This document shows positions 46,904-56,829 of a stretch of DNA of 64,000 nt, in pieces. The stretch comes from Gammaproteobacteria bacterium (lineage in GTDB: Bacteria; Pseudomonadota; Gammaproteobacteria; Pseudomonadales; Balneatricaceae). Position 1 is the first letter of the stretch. The number at the start of each line of letters is the position of its first letter. The notes under the pieces were generated by a model. The model made no database searches. It had not been told where the DNA came from and worked only from the letters and a program-made list of their open reading frames with translations. The position numbers and the translations under genes are program-made. The stretch covers positions 1-64,000 of the forward strand of contig JAAERS010000113.1 in NCBI GenBank assembly GCA_024230095.1, read 5' to 3'.

Positions 46904-48195
46904 GGGCTTTCCTCAAAGTAGGCGGCTAGCGCTTTGAGCATGCCTTGGCATAAGAACTCCAGGTCTTGTGGGGACATGATATAGGGTGGCATGACATACA
47001 CTAATTTTCCAAATGGGCGCACCCATACGCCTTCGTCCACCAGCATTTTTTGTATGCGGCCCAAGTCCACAGGTTCCTTGACTTGCAGGACGCCAATGGC
47101 CCCTAGGACCCTTACATCTTCCACATAGCTGGCTTGTGCCGCTTTGGCTAGGTGAACTTTTAACCCCTGTTCCAGACCTTTGACTTGGGCTTTCCAATCG
47201 CTCTTTTCCAGCAGGTCTAAGCTGGCATTAGCCACGGCGCATGCTAGCGGGTTACCCATAAAGGTTGGTCCATGCATGAAACAACTGGCTTCGCCACGAG
47301 AGATAGTGGTGGCGACCTGGCGGCTGGTAAGTGTTGCAGCAAAGCTCATGGTGCCACCTGTGATCGCTTTGCCTAAACATAGAATATCGGGTTGCACATC
47401 AGCGTAGTTGCAGGCAAACAGGGCGCCGCTGCGGCCAAAACCCGTGGCAATTTCGTCGGCAATCAAGAGCACGTCGTATTTTTTGCATAGGATGGCGGCC
47501 GCCTTCAGCCAGGCAGGGCTATAGAAGCGCATGCCTCCCGCACCTTGCACAATAGGTTCCAATATTAGGCCGGCAATATTCCCGTGGTTGTCTTTTAGTT
47601 GTTGTTCTAACTCATCTAAATCCGTGTCGGCTAAGGGCCGCTCGAAACCCAAGGGTGGGGCGTCGCAGAAGTAATGTTGTGGTAATACACTAGCAAATAA
47701 AGAGTGCATGCCATTTACCGGGTCACACACAGCCATGGCTCCAAAGGTATCGCCGTGGTAGCCATTGCGCACAGTAAGCATGCGGTTCTTGTTGGCTTGA
47801 CCTTTGGCATGCCAATACTGCAGGGCCATTTTGATAGCGACTTCTACGGCGACCGAGCCGGAATCGCTGAAGAATACTTTTTCCAAGCCATCTGGGGTCA
47901 TGGCCACCAAGCGTTGGGCTAAGCGGACCGCTGGTTCATGGGTGATGCCGCCAAACATCACGTGAGACATGTCATTCATTTGTGCCTGCATGGCGGCATT
48001 GATGTATGGGTGATTGTAACCGTGAATAGCACACCACCACGAAGCCATGCCATCAATTAGTTGGCGGCCATCAGCTAGATGCAAGCGCACCCCATGGGCA
48101 CCAACGACAGGATAAGCAGGTGGCGGATTGTCCATGCTGGCATAAGGGTGCCAGACGTGTTGTTGATCCAAGGCGATAAGCTGTTCGTTATTCAT
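46900..48195 (-). CDS. bioA: Adenosylmethionine-8-amino-7-oxononanoate aminotransferase
   Basis: PLP enzyme converting KAPA to DAPA with S-adenosylmethionine as amino donor, the third of the four ring-building steps. The 431 residues show QHVWHPYASMDNPPP at the start, GYHGDTFGAM near residue 145, LIADEIATGFGRSG near 245 and the PLP lysine in CLGKAITGGTM near 275. It lies apart from the other bio genes and on the other strand. I found no BirA-type site upstream of it (48196-48331). Confidence 0.96.
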   Translation of the reverse strand: MNNEQLIALDQQHVWHPYASMDNPPPAYPVVGAHGVRLHLADGRQLIDGMASWWCAIHGYNHPYINAAMQAQMNDMSHVMFGGITHEPAVRLAQRLVAMTPDGLEKVFFSDSGSVAVEVAIKMALQYWHAKGQANKNRMLTVRNGYHGDTFGAMAVCDPVNGMHSLFASVLPQHYFCDAPPLGFERPLADTDLDELEQQLKDNHGNIAGLILEPIVQGAGGMRFYSPAWLKAAAILCKKYDVLLIADEIATGFGRSGALFACNYADVQPDILCLGKAITGGTMSFAATLTSRQVATTISRGEASCFMHGPTFMGNPLACAVANASLDLLEKSDWKAQVKGLEQGLKVHLAKAAQASYVEDVRVLGAIGVLQVKEPVDLGRIQKMLVDEGVWVRPFGKLVYVMPPYIMSPQDLEFLCQGMLKALAAYFEESP

Positions 48196-48331
48196 GGTAT
48201 GGGTCTGCTTGGCAGGCTGTAAAAAATGGCTATGGTATCACAGTGTCTGCTGTGCACCGAAGCACCATGGGTAGTGAATGTATTTCTACTCATGATGGTC
48301 ATATGCATTTTCCTTGCGGCTAGCGCGTTGT

Positions 48332-49030
48332 TTACGCGGGGGTGATGCTGTTGACTAAAATATGGTCTGCCAGCACCTGCCATTGCACATTCACATTTTG
48401 CAAGTGGCAGCCATATACCCGTTGAGGATCTTGTTGATATGCTGGGCGAGGATCGTGGCGTAATACCTGCTCAATCAAAGTTTGTAAAGAGGACTCATTA
48501 GCCAAGGCGGCCACGGCTTGGGGGGCATATTGTATGGGCAAGTCTATGGTTTGATCGTCGACGGCAAAACCGCTTAATGCATAAGGTTGTGATTCTACCC
48601 ATGGTAGATAAGGTTTGATGTCATACACGGGTGTGCCATGTATGAGATCGGCTCCTTCAACGTGTAAGCAAATTTCTTTTTGTGTGGAAACCTTTTTTAG
48701 TCGCACTAGTGATAAACCTAAGGGGTTAGGGCGAAAAGTTGAACGTGTAGCAAAAACACCCAACTTGGCGTTACCGCCTAAGCGTGGTGGACGTACCTTG
48801 GGTTTCCAGCCTTGCTGAGCCGTGGCATGAAAACCAAAAATCAGCCAAATATGAGAAAACTCCTCTAGCCCTTGGACCGCGTCAGCTTGATTAAAGGGTG
48901 CTTGCAACACCACCCGACCCTGAGCGGCTGGTACTAATCCAGGTTGACGTGGGGTGGCGAATTTTTCCTTAAAATCCGATTCGATATAGGCAATAGGTTT
49001 TAAGGAAATAACATGGTCTGAATTGGACAT
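48332..49030 (-). CDS. tsaA: tRNA (N6-threonylcarbamoyladenosine-37-N6)-methyltransferase
   Basis: A 232-residue TrmO/TsaA protein that methylates t6A37 in tRNA-Thr. Key segments are IAYIESDFKEKFATPRQPGLVP near residues 13-34, FRPNPLGLSLVRL near 105 and DLIHGTPVYDIKPYLPW near 128. The C-terminal ~70 residues form the extension seen in gammaproteobacterial members. Unusual neighbour set (bioA downstream), no evident operon. Confidence 0.93.
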   Translation of the reverse strand: MSNSDHVISLKPIAYIESDFKEKFATPRQPGLVPAAQGRVVLQAPFNQADAVQGLEEFSHIWLIFGFHATAQQGWKPKVRPPRLGGNAKLGVFATRSTFRPNPLGLSLVRLKKVSTQKEICLHVEGADLIHGTPVYDIKPYLPWVESQPYALSGFAVDDQTIDLPIQYAPQAVAALANESSLQTLIEQVLRHDPRPAYQQDPQRVYGCHLQNVNVQWQVLADHILVNSITPA

Positions 49031-49146
49031 AAATGTGGCTAATAAAATTTCGTAGCTGACGTAGAGGTAATTGCTGGTTACAATAGCGCTTCATTAAGAT
49101 GCACGCAAACCGTTTTATCGCATCCAAGAATTAAAAGGAAACTATT

Positions 49147-49452
49147 ATGGCCCGTAAACCCTATCAAAAAGCCAAGGCCTTGCAAGGTCGTGGTACGTTA
49201 ACTGCTGTGTCAACAGATGGCCCCCATGTAGAATGGTTAGGCATGCCAGAATACTATATTCATACTCTGAAAATTGAGGATCTTGAATATGCCTATTTTT
49301 CCGCCGACAAGGAGTTGGAAATGGCGGTCGGCAGTTATGTTTGCTTTCGCTATAGGGAGACTAAAAAAGGCCTGTATATCGAAAAACGCTCGCTGGGTAT
49401 TGCCATTGACCCTGCTGAATACATGCGTCAGCTAGAACAAGAATCCAATTAG
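49147..49452 (+). CDS. Conserved-looking small protein of unknown function
   Basis: A 101-residue soluble protein (MARKPYQKAKALQGRGTL...), rich in aromatic and charged residues, that I cannot assign. Strong AAAGGAAAC upstream of the ATG and a TACAAT hexamer near 49079 support expression. It ends 12 bases before an FAD oxidoreductase, so the two may form an operon. Confidence 0.7.
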   Translation: MARKPYQKAKALQGRGTLTAVSTDGPHVEWLGMPEYYIHTLKIEDLEYAYFSADKELEMAVGSYVCFRYRETKKGLYIEKRSLGIAIDPAEYMRQLEQESN

Positions 49453-49464
49453 GTTGTGGTCTCT

Positions 49465-50778
49465 ATGTTTAGGCCTTTACCACGCAATGACCATGGCTGT
49501 GGTTGGTTAACCAGTCTGCCCACGCGCCAACCTCGCCCACCATTACAGGCTGAGCAGAAAGCAGATTTGGTGATCATCGGTGCCGGCTATACCGGATTAG
49601 CGGCGGCGCGCCACTATGCTCAATTAAATCCTCAGGCCAAAGTCATTATATTGGAAGCGCAGTTGGCTGCAGAAGGCGCTAGCGCTCGCAACTCGGGTTA
49701 TCTAGTGGACTCTACTCTCAACGATGGTCATATGTCGGATACAGGTTTGCAACAATATCGTGATAAATACGCGTTGAACAAGGCCGGCATGGATTGCGTA
49801 GAGCGCTTGGTTAAAGAGCACGAGATTGACTGTGACTGGGATGCTTGTGGCAAGTTTCACGCTACAGCAGTGCCGGCCCACGAAGCCAAATTGCAGCGTT
49901 TCAGCAGCCTGCTTAAGGAACTGGATTTAGAACATAAAATGATGGCAGGGGCCGATCTTAAACAGCGCCTAGGCACGCAATATTACTGCAGTGCCTTGTG
50001 GACTAAGGGCGGTGTCATGTTGCAGCCGGCCAAGTTAGGCCGGGCTTATATTGAGCTGTTGCCTGAAAATGTTAGCTTATTTGAAAATAGCCCAGTCTTG
50101 AAATGGGAGACCACAGGTAAGCAGGTTAGAGTGGTTACTGCCATGGGGCAGGTAACGGCACAAAATGTACTGCTGGCAGTGAATGGTTTTATGGCCGCCG
50201 GTAAAATAAAACGTGATCGGGCGTTCCCGCTAACCTTAACGGCTAGTATGACCCGGCCACTCACCGATGAAGAGTATGGGGCTATTGGTCAGCCTAAAGC
50301 TTGGGGTGTACTATCGGCCCAAGCTATGGGGGCCACAGTTCGTCTCACTGAAGATCGCCGTATTATGGTACGCAACACGGTAGAGGTTTGGCCCAAATTG
50401 AATATGGGTGGGCGTCACCTATTGCAACGTCAAGGTATGCATATGCGTGGTTTACAAAGACGTTTCCCGCAGCTAAACGGCAATTTATTTGACTCGCTGT
50501 GGTCAGGTATTACTTGTATTAGCGGTAACAATGGTCAGGTATTTGAACGTGTTCAGCCAAATGTGTTTGTGGCCGGTTGTTACAATGGTGGCGGCATTGG
50601 TTTGGCCACCCTATTTGGTGAGCAGATGGCGCATTTAGCCAGTGGTCAAATGACGGATACCATCGCCCAAATTGAAGCGCGCCCAAAACCTACACGTTTG
50701 CCGCCACAACCTATTTTGGGTTGGGGGGTACGCCTGCGTCTGTTGCGTGATCGACTTTTGGCGCGTAAAGAAAATTAA
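49465..50778 (+). CDS. FAD-dependent amine/amino-acid oxidoreductase (DAO family)
   Basis: A 437-residue flavoprotein. The dinucleotide-binding motif ADLVIIGAGYTGLAAARHY is near residue 32, ending in the acidic residue of ILEAQ, followed by GASARNSGYLVD, which is typical of the PuuB/OrdL branch (gamma-glutamylputrescine oxidase-like). The C-terminal CYNGGGIGLATLFGEQMA closes the FAD site. Substrate unknown; no polyamine genes are close. ATG 49465 is used; GTG 49456 is an alternative. Confidence 0.88.
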   Translation: MFRPLPRNDHGCGWLTSLPTRQPRPPLQAEQKADLVIIGAGYTGLAAARHYAQLNPQAKVIILEAQLAAEGASARNSGYLVDSTLNDGHMSDTGLQQYRDKYALNKAGMDCVERLVKEHEIDCDWDACGKFHATAVPAHEAKLQRFSSLLKELDLEHKMMAGADLKQRLGTQYYCSALWTKGGVMLQPAKLGRAYIELLPENVSLFENSPVLKWETTGKQVRVVTAMGQVTAQNVLLAVNGFMAAGKIKRDRAFPLTLTASMTRPLTDEEYGAIGQPKAWGVLSAQAMGATVRLTEDRRIMVRNTVEVWPKLNMGGRHLLQRQGMHMRGLQRRFPQLNGNLFDSLWSGITCISGNNGQVFERVQPNVFVAGCYNGGGIGLATLFGEQMAHLASGQMTDTIAQIEARPKPTRLPPQPILGWGVRLRLLRDRLLARKEN

Positions 50779-50838
50779 GTCAGCTTCTGGTTGTTTGGCC
50801 TAGGCCATAGGGACAACCTATGCCAGAAAACAAACCCA

Positions 50839-51594
50839 TCAATACAAATGTAGTTTGCTATGGGGTGGCAGGGTTCTGGCCAGACACCAAACTTCTACAT
50901 ACAGATTATTTGGATTGGCTTGTTTTATAGTCTTGGCCAAAGCGTTGGCACTGGCGCCGGTGGTCATGACATCATCAACAATGGCGATATGACGAATTTT
51001 GCCAAATAACTTCATTACGGATTTGGGGGCTTGTACCCGAAATGCGTGGCGCAGGTTCGCTTGCCGTTGCCGTTGATTTAATCCTTGTTGACTAGGTGTG
51101 TTGGCACAACGCTGCACAAGTTTGTTGGTCGTGGTAAGGGCCAGGGTTTTGCTCAGGTGCTGGACAATGACCGCGGCCTGATTAAATCCGCGTTGTTGCA
51201 GGCGCCGGTGGTGCAATGGCATTGGGATAATGAGCTCTGGCAGAGAGAGTTTACGGCGTACGATATAGTGACTTAAACAGGCGCTTAGTAGGCGTCCGGC
51301 AACTTGATTGTCCTGATCCTTAAAGGTATGAATTAAGCTGCTCACAGGTGGTAAGTAGTATAAAGCGGCTAGGCTACGGTTGAACTCGGGCGGCTGACGC
51401 AAACATTGACCACAATACTGGTCAATGGAGTTTGAATCACTCAGTGGTAGGGCGCAGCGAATACAGCAGTGGGTATTGTGAGGTAAGTCTTGATAGCAAG
51501 CAGAGCAATAATTGTCCATGTTGGCATGCCAGCTACCACATAGTAGGCAAGGTGGGTGTAGAATGGATTGAAACTGTTCAATTAGTGACCACAT
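50839..51594 (-). CDS. comF: ComF family phosphoribosyltransferase-like protein
   Basis: A 251-residue protein with N-terminal zinc-finger cysteines (CLLCGSWH, YCSACYQ, CCIRCALPL, CGQCL) and a C-terminal phosphoribosyltransferase domain with the PRPP loop IAIVDDVMTTGASANAL near residue 205. ComF proteins act in natural transformation, probably with the helicase machinery. The ATG ending at 51594 has AAGG eight bases upstream; ATG 51603 is also possible. Either start lies inside the BirA-type operator of the divergent bioB operon. Confidence 0.9.
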   Translation of the reverse strand: MWSLIEQFQSILHPPCLLCGSWHANMDNYCSACYQDLPHNTHCCIRCALPLSDSNSIDQYCGQCLRQPPEFNRSLAALYYLPPVSSLIHTFKDQDNQVAGRLLSACLSHYIVRRKLSLPELIIPMPLHHRRLQQRGFNQAAVIVQHLSKTLALTTTNKLVQRCANTPSQQGLNQRQRQANLRHAFRVQAPKSVMKLFGKIRHIAIVDDVMTTGASANALAKTIKQANPNNLYVEVWCLARTLPPHSKLHLY

Positions 51595-51624
51595 GTAAAC
51601 CATCCTTGGTTTTCTGGTTGACTA
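51593..51624. promoter_or_regulatory. BirA-type biotin operator between comF and bioB
   Basis: ATGTAAACC, 14 bases, GGTTGACTA: close to the BirA consensus TTGTAAACC-N14..16-GGTTTACAA (14 of 18 half-site bases by eye). It overlaps the -35 of the bioB promoter, so holo-BirA binding would block the operon when biotin is plentiful. It also overlaps the comF start codon. Confidence 0.8.
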
Positions 51625-51645
51625 AATTGGGGCTGACTTTATCAT
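51618..51645 (+). promoter_or_regulatory. Sigma70 promoter of bioBFHCD
   Basis: TTGACT (51618-51623), 16-base spacer, TATCAT (51640-51645). The -35 box lies inside the right half of the BirA-type operator. Confidence 0.7.
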
Positions 51646-51673
51646 TCATTCATTAAAATGAAGGAGCTGCTCC

Positions 51674-52768
51674 ATGCCGAATGCCCACACCCCAGTCAAT
51701 GAGTATAGTACTGATCTAAATCATAGCCAGATCAACTTGCGTCATGACTGGCAGGTAGATGAAATATCCGAACTATTTGCCCTACCTTTCAACGACCTAA
51801 TGTTTCGAGCGCAAACGGTTCATCGACAAAATTTTGACCCTAATGAGGTGCAAGTGAGCACCTTGTTATCTATTAAGACCGGTGCCTGCCCTGAAGATTG
51901 CAAGTACTGTCCACAAAGTGCGCACAACGATACGGGTTTGGAAGCCGAGCGTCTCATGAAGGTGAGGGAAGTTTTGTGTGAAGCTGAAGCCGCCAAGAAA
52001 GCCGGTGCGAGTCGTTTCTGCATGGGGGCTGCTTGGAAGCACCCACGGGCTAAAGATATGCCCTATGTGTTGGAGATGGTGCGTGAAGTAAAGGCTATGG
52101 GTCTGGAGACTTGCATGACTTTGGGCATGTTGGATGGTGATCAAGCTCATCAGTTGGCCGAAGCCGGTTTGGATTATTACAATCACAATTTAGACACCTC
52201 GCCAGAGTATTACGGTAGCATTATCACTACTCGTACTTATCAGGATCGTCTGGATACCTTGCACAACGTGCGTGATGCTGGCATGAAGGTTTGTGCCGGT
52301 GGCATCGTTGGTATGGGTGAAAATCTACATGATCGCGTGGGGTTGTTGCAGCAGTTGGCTAATTTGCCTGTGCACCCGGAGAGCGTACCTATCAACATGC
52401 TGGTTAAAGTGGAAGGTACCCCTCTGGATCAGGTTGAAGATTTGGAGCCCTTTGATTTTGTGCGTACCGTTGCCGTAGCGCGCATTGTCATGCCTAGCTC
52501 CCATGTGCGTCTGTCGGCAGGGCGTGAGGAAATGAATGAACAAATGCAGGCCTTGTGCTTCATGGCTGGCGCCAATTCCATTTTTTACGGCGACCGTTTG
52601 CTGACCACGGATAACCCTGCAGCCAACAAAGACCGTGCACTATTTGGTAAGTTGGGTATACGCCCTGAGAAGCGCCAAGACGTGTCCGACGAAGCCCACG
52701 TTGGTGCTATCGAGCAAGCTATACAGAGTGTTGAAGACGACCAGTCTTTCTATGACGCTGGGGCCTAA
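51674..52768 (+). CDS. bioB: Biotin synthase
   Basis: Radical-SAM enzyme inserting sulfur into dethiobiotin. The 364 residues contain the SAM-cluster motif C72-P-E-D-C76-K-Y-C79, then [12 protein letters not shown] near residue 172 and the conserved sacrificial-cluster region. ATG 51674 follows AAGGAGCTGCTCC. First gene of bioB-F-H-C-D. Confidence 0.98.
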   Translation: MPNAHTPVNEYSTDLNHSQINLRHDWQVDEISELFALPFNDLMFRAQTVHRQNFDPNEVQVSTLLSIKTGACPEDCKYCPQSAHNDTGLEAERLMKVREVLCEAEAAKKAGASRFCMGAAWKHPRAKDMPYVLEMVREVKAMGLETCMTLGMLDGDQAHQLAEAGLDYYNHNLDTSPEYYGSIITTRTYQDRLDTLHNVRDAGMKVCAGGIVGMGENLHDRVGLLQQLANLPVHPESVPINMLVKVEGTPLDQVEDLEPFDFVRTVAVARIVMPSSHVRLSAGREEMNEQMQALCFMAGANSIFYGDRLLTTDNPAANKDRALFGKLGIRPEKRQDVSDEAHVGAIEQAIQSVEDDQSFYDAGA

Positions 52769-52769
52769 T

Positions 52770-53954
52770 GTGAGTCTGGAGCAGACCCTACAAGCTCGGC
52801 TGCAGGAACGCAAAGACCAGTCCTTGTACCGCCTACGTATGACAACAAAGGGGCCGCAAAAACCCTTGTTGCATGTTCGAGGACGTGATTATCTGTCGTT
52901 TACCAGCAATGATTATTTGGGCTTAGCCAACCATCCGCTTTTGATTGAAGCCATGCAAAATGCGGCGTCTGAGTATGGGGTAGGTAGTGGCGCGTCACAC
53001 TTGGTTTGTGGTCACAGTGCTGCCCATGATGAGTTGGAACAAGCTTTGGCTAAGCTCACGGGGCGCCCAAAAGCCCTCTTGTTTGGCAGTGGTTATATGG
53101 CCAATATTGGCATCATCAGCGCTCTGCTTGATAAATCCGATGCGGTATTTGAAGATCGTTTGAATCATGCTTCGTTATTGGATGGTGGTTTGCTCAGTGG
53201 TGCCCGCTTTCAGCGTTATCAACATAACGATGTACTTGACTTGCAGCGACGGCTGCAAAAAACCCAAGCACGTAATAAGTTGGTGGTGACCGATGCCGTG
53301 TTTAGCATGGACGGTGATCAGGCGCCTCTGCCGCAATTGGCGGATGTCTGCACCCAACAAGATGCCTGGTTAATGCTGGATGATGCCCATGGCATAGGTG
53401 TGCTTGGCCTGCAGGGCGGTGGTACAGCCTTGGCCGCTGGTTTGTCTGTCGATCAAGCACCTATTTATATGGGGACGCTGGGTAAGGCTCTGGGTTGCTA
53501 TGGCGCCTTTGTTGCCGGCAGTGAAACGCTTATTGATGCTTTGTTGCAGTTTTCTCGTAGCTATATCTATACCACGGCTGTGCCCCCGGCGGTTGCGGTG
53601 GCGGCCTTAACGGCAGTGCAATTGCTTAGACAAGAATCTTGGCGTCAAACTCATTTGCAGCAGCTAATTACAGCATTTCGTGCAGCGGCTTTGGATATGG
53701 GTTTGCCTTTGATGGATAGTTACACGGCCATTCAGCCGCTGCTGATCGGTGATGCCGATAAGGCTATGAAGGTAAGCCAGGCTTTGCGAGATGTGGGCAT
53801 ATTAGTCACGGCGATTCGCCCACCGACCGTGCCAGTCAATAGTGCGCGCTTGCGTATTACCTTGACGGCGGCGCATACACAAGTTCAAGTTGAGCAGTTA
53901 TTGGCTACTCTTGGTAAGTTACAACAGTCAGGCCTGCTGACTAGGGCGTTATGA
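52770..53954 (+). CDS. bioF: 8-amino-7-oxononanoate synthase
   Basis: PLP enzyme condensing pimeloyl-ACP/CoA with alanine. From GTG 52770 the protein has 394 residues, and [15 protein letters not shown] falls near residue 44, as in E. coli. An in-frame ATG at 52752 lies inside bioB; the GTG has GGGG at a better distance. Other marks are [23 protein letters not shown] near residue 202 and the PLP lysine in [11 protein letters not shown] near 238. Confidence 0.95.
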   Translation: MSLEQTLQARLQERKDQSLYRLRMTTKGPQKPLLHVRGRDYLSFTSNDYLGLANHPLLIEAMQNAASEYGVGSGASHLVCGHSAAHDELEQALAKLTGRPKALLFGSGYMANIGIISALLDKSDAVFEDRLNHASLLDGGLLSGARFQRYQHNDVLDLQRRLQKTQARNKLVVTDAVFSMDGDQAPLPQLADVCTQQDAWLMLDDAHGIGVLGLQGGGTALAAGLSVDQAPIYMGTLGKALGCYGAFVAGSETLIDALLQFSRSYIYTTAVPPAVAVAALTAVQLLRQESWRQTHLQQLITAFRAAALDMGLPLMDSYTAIQPLLIGDADKAMKVSQALRDVGILVTAIRPPTVPVNSARLRITLTAAHTQVQVEQLLATLGKLQQSGLLTRAL

Positions 53955-54754
53955 TGGCACTGAGTATACAAAAGCGTGCTTGCTCACGCGCTTGTGCGCC
54001 TACTTTGGTGTTGTTGCATGGTTGGGGCTACCATGCATCGGCTTGGCCCGAGAGTTGGTTACAAGGCTTGAGTCGAACTTATGACTTGTTATTGGTTGAT
54101 TTACCGGGACATGGTGATGATGGGTGTGATAATAGAGAGGATGCCAAGCTACAGAAATTGGATGACTGGCTGCTACAACTAGGTAATTACTTGCCCGCAC
54201 AGTATAGTCTTTTGGGTTGGTCCATAGGGGGGCAAGTGGCAGTGCGTTTGGCGCAACAACAAGCTGGCCGCGTTACCAGTCTGGTAGCCATAGCCAGCAA
54301 TTTAAGTTTTGTACAACGCCATGATTGGCCTCATGGAATGCCGCCCCAGGTGTTACAAAACTTCCAAACCGCTTTTGCTCAGTCAGCCAATAAAACCTTG
54401 CAACGCTTTTGTGCCCTGCAAGCGCAAGGCAGCTTGGATTCATTGGCTATGACCAAACTATTGCGCACTCAGGTGCACTGTCGAGATAGCTTAGGCATGG
54501 GTTTGGATTGGCTTGCACAATTGGATTTGCGTGCAGATTGGCAACAACTGACCTGCGCAAAAAAGTTGCTGTTAGCTGAACAGGATGGGTTAGTGCCCGT
54601 CGCCGCATTGGCGCCTATACGCTGCCACAGTCGTGCTGATAAAGAGGTGGAAATGGTTACTGGCAGCCATGCTGTGGCTTGGCAAGCAGCCGCTGCTGAG
54701 AGGGACTGGTTGCTGCCGACCGTCACCACCTTCTTGGAGCAGTCCCATGTCTAG
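53951..54754 (+). CDS. bioH: Pimeloyl-ACP methyl ester carboxylesterase
   Basis: Alpha/beta hydrolase of 267 residues that removes the methyl group from pimeloyl-ACP methyl ester, ending the fatty-acid-synthesis phase. [12 protein letters not shown] near residue 22, the nucleophile serine in [10 protein letters not shown] near 89, the aspartate in EQDGLVP near 213 and the histidine in GSHAVAW near 240 complete the triad. Starts within the bioF stop (ATGA overlap). Confidence 0.92.
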   Translation: MMALSIQKRACSRACAPTLVLLHGWGYHASAWPESWLQGLSRTYDLLLVDLPGHGDDGCDNREDAKLQKLDDWLLQLGNYLPAQYSLLGWSIGGQVAVRLAQQQAGRVTSLVAIASNLSFVQRHDWPHGMPPQVLQNFQTAFAQSANKTLQRFCALQAQGSLDSLAMTKLLRTQVHCRDSLGMGLDWLAQLDLRADWQQLTCAKKLLLAEQDGLVPVAALAPIRCHSRADKEVEMVTGSHAVAWQAAAAERDWLLPTVTTFLEQSHV

Positions 54755-55565
54755 TTTGCCCAGTGTGGCCCAAGTAGCAAAAGCCTTTAGCCAAGCGGCC
54801 CAGCATTATGATGCGGTGGCGGGATTGCAGCGTCAGGCGGCTGATCATCTGCTAGAACGGGTGGCTGACAAGTTGGTTGGTGAGGTAATGGACTTGGGTT
54901 GTGGTACTGGCTATCTAACCCAACAGTTGCTAACACAAGTTGAAGTCAAGCGGGTGCTGGGCGTTGATGTGGCCCCTGGCATGATTGACTGGTGCCGTCA
55001 GCATATTAGTGATGAAAGGTGTGACTGGTTGTTGGCTGACGCTCAAGCTTTGCCATTGGCGACGCAGAGTGTTGACCAGGTGGTGTCTTCATTGGCTATT
55101 CAGTGGTGTGTCGACCAGCAAGCTCTATTTGGGCATGTTAGTCGTGTTTTGCGCCCTCATGGTGGTTTTTATGCAACCAGCCTTGGGCCGCGAACATTGG
55201 TGGAATTACGCTGGGCGTGGCAACAAGTGGACGCCTTTCAACATGTGAATGACTTTGTGCCACAAGAGCAGCTTGCGACAGCAATGCAACCCTTCTTTGG
55301 TGAGGTGCAAGTGCAGTCACATACCATCAGCCTACAATTTGATACGGTGACAGATATATTGCGCAGCCTCAAACAGCTTGGGGCCAGTAATCACAATGCT
55401 GGTGCCAGTCGAGGACTGACTACACGCAAACAGATTCACCGTCTGTCTGAAGCATACGAAAGTCTGCGTGATGCCAATGGCAAACTACCGGTTAGTTACC
55501 AAATCTATACTATCATGGCCAATAAATGTGCCCCCGAGAGCGGGTCTAAGGAACGCGTAAAATGA
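54747..55565 (+). CDS. bioC: Malonyl-ACP O-methyltransferase
   Basis: SAM-dependent methyltransferase that caps malonyl-ACP so fatty-acid synthase can extend it to pimeloyl. The 272 residues begin with AKAFSQAAQHYDAVAGLQRQAA, a BioC signature, and have VMDLGCGTGYLTQQLL near residue 47. ATG 54747 sits 8 bases inside bioH, with GGAG nine bases upstream; longer frames run into bioH. Confidence 0.93.
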   Translation: MSSLPSVAQVAKAFSQAAQHYDAVAGLQRQAADHLLERVADKLVGEVMDLGCGTGYLTQQLLTQVEVKRVLGVDVAPGMIDWCRQHISDERCDWLLADAQALPLATQSVDQVVSSLAIQWCVDQQALFGHVSRVLRPHGGFYATSLGPRTLVELRWAWQQVDAFQHVNDFVPQEQLATAMQPFFGEVQVQSHTISLQFDTVTDILRSLKQLGASNHNAGASRGLTTRKQIHRLSEAYESLRDANGKLPVSYQIYTIMANKCAPESGSKERVK

Positions 55566-56254
55566 GTAAGAAACAGCGTTATTTCATTGCCGGTACTGAT
55601 ACGGATGTTGGCAAAACTCTGATTGCTTGTGGCCTCTTGGCCCGTGCCAAAACCGATGGCTTGCGCACGGCGGCTGTCAAACCAGTGGCAGCTGGTTGTT
55701 ACAATACTGCTGATGGCTTGCGCAATAGTGATGCCGAGCAGCTATTGGCACAGTGTACCTTGCCGCTCTATTACGAGCAGGTGAACCCTTTGGCTTTTGA
55801 ACCTCCCATTGCCCCGCATATAGCCGCTGCACAGCAAGGTGTCCGTATGGACGCCGCGCGTTTGGCAGGTTTTACACGAGGTGTATTGATGCAGGGTGCT
55901 GACTTGACCCTAGTGGAAGGGGCGGGCGGGTGGCGAGTACCACTGAATGAGCGTGAAACCCTGGCTGAGTTGCCTAGACAACTGCAACTGCCCGTAATTT
56001 TAGTAGTGGGAATGAAGCTGGGTTGCATTAGCCATGCGCTATTGACCGTAGAGGCCATTAAGAGTGATGGCTTACGTTTGGCCGGTTGGGTAGCCAATTG
56101 TATTGACCCAGAAATGTCTGAATTAGAGGCCAATTTAGATACTCTAAAGGCAAACTTTGCTGCCCCGTTGTTGGGTGTAGTGCCGCCATTGCAAACAACA
56201 GATTGGCAAGCTCAGGCGGAGGCCGCAGCGACCTATTTACAACTGCCGGGTTAA
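55562..56254 (+). CDS. bioD: Dethiobiotin synthetase
   Basis: ATP-dependent carboxylase that closes the ureido ring of dethiobiotin. The 230 residues have the P-loop GTDTDVGKTLIACG near residue 9, KPVAAGC near 39 and VEGAGGWRVPL near 118. Overlaps the bioC stop by four bases. Its own last bases overlap the end of the converging LysE gene. Confidence 0.96.
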   Translation: MSKKQRYFIAGTDTDVGKTLIACGLLARAKTDGLRTAAVKPVAAGCYNTADGLRNSDAEQLLAQCTLPLYYEQVNPLAFEPPIAPHIAAAQQGVRMDAARLAGFTRGVLMQGADLTLVEGAGGWRVPLNERETLAELPRQLQLPVILVVGMKLGCISHALLTVEAIKSDGLRLAGWVANCIDPEMSELEANLDTLKANFAAPLLGVVPPLQTTDWQAQAEAAATYLQLPG

Positions 56255-56829
56255 AGGCTAACGGCCCATAGGGTCACAGCAATAGTTAGTATAACCAGCG
56301 CGTTTTGTAACCACATAACGTGCCCAAGAGCGCGGTCTAATAGTGCGCCCGCAAAGCACCAAATATTATGACCTGCAATCTGAATGAGTAAAAAGCTACC
56401 AGCGATAATGAGCCATTGTTGTGGCGGTGCGCCTAAACCCGGTCCAAACTGTGTAAAGGCAATGGTACTCATCACCCACGTCTTGGGGCTAAGTGGGTGA
56501 ACCCAGAGGCCATTGATAAATCCCAGTGCGCGTTGTTCAACTGGTGTTCGGGAGCTCTGATTCCAACTTCTCAGTGCTAGGTAAATGATATAAGCAGCAC
56601 TGATAAATTTAGTCACTGTGGCTAGCGTTGGCCAACTGAGCAATAGACTGCCTAAGCCAAAGGCCATAGCCGTATTTAGGCACAGCTTGCCCATGACTAA
56701 GCCGGCGATGAAGCTAATATTGGCTGACCACCCGAAACGACTGCCAGCGCTCATTAATAGTAGGTTTGCAGGTCCCGGTGTACCAACCATCAGAGTGATA
56801 AATATCCATAAATTAATGATGTTGTCCAT
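56251..56829 (-). CDS. LysE family amino-acid exporter
   Basis: A 192-residue protein with about six helices and the family start region MVGTPGPANLLLMSAGSRFGW (residues 15-35). LysE/RhtB exporters expel amino acids or homoserine lactone-like compounds; the cargo is unknown. Converges on bioD with a 4-base overlap of stop regions. Confidence 0.88.
   Translation of the reverse strand: MDNIINLWIFITLMVGTPGPANLLLMSAGSRFGWSANISFIAGLVMGKLCLNTAMAFGLGSLLLSWPTLATVTKFISAAYIIYLALRSWNQSSRTPVEQRALGFINGLWVHPLSPKTWVMSTIAFTQFGPGLGAPPQQWLIIAGSFLLIQIAGHNIWCFAGALLDRALGHVMWLQNALVILTIAVTLWAVSL

Noticed and set aside
48196-48331. BirA operator upstream of bioA
   Set aside because: GCTGTAAAAAATGG faintly resembles one half-site, but no matching second half at 14-16 bases was found.
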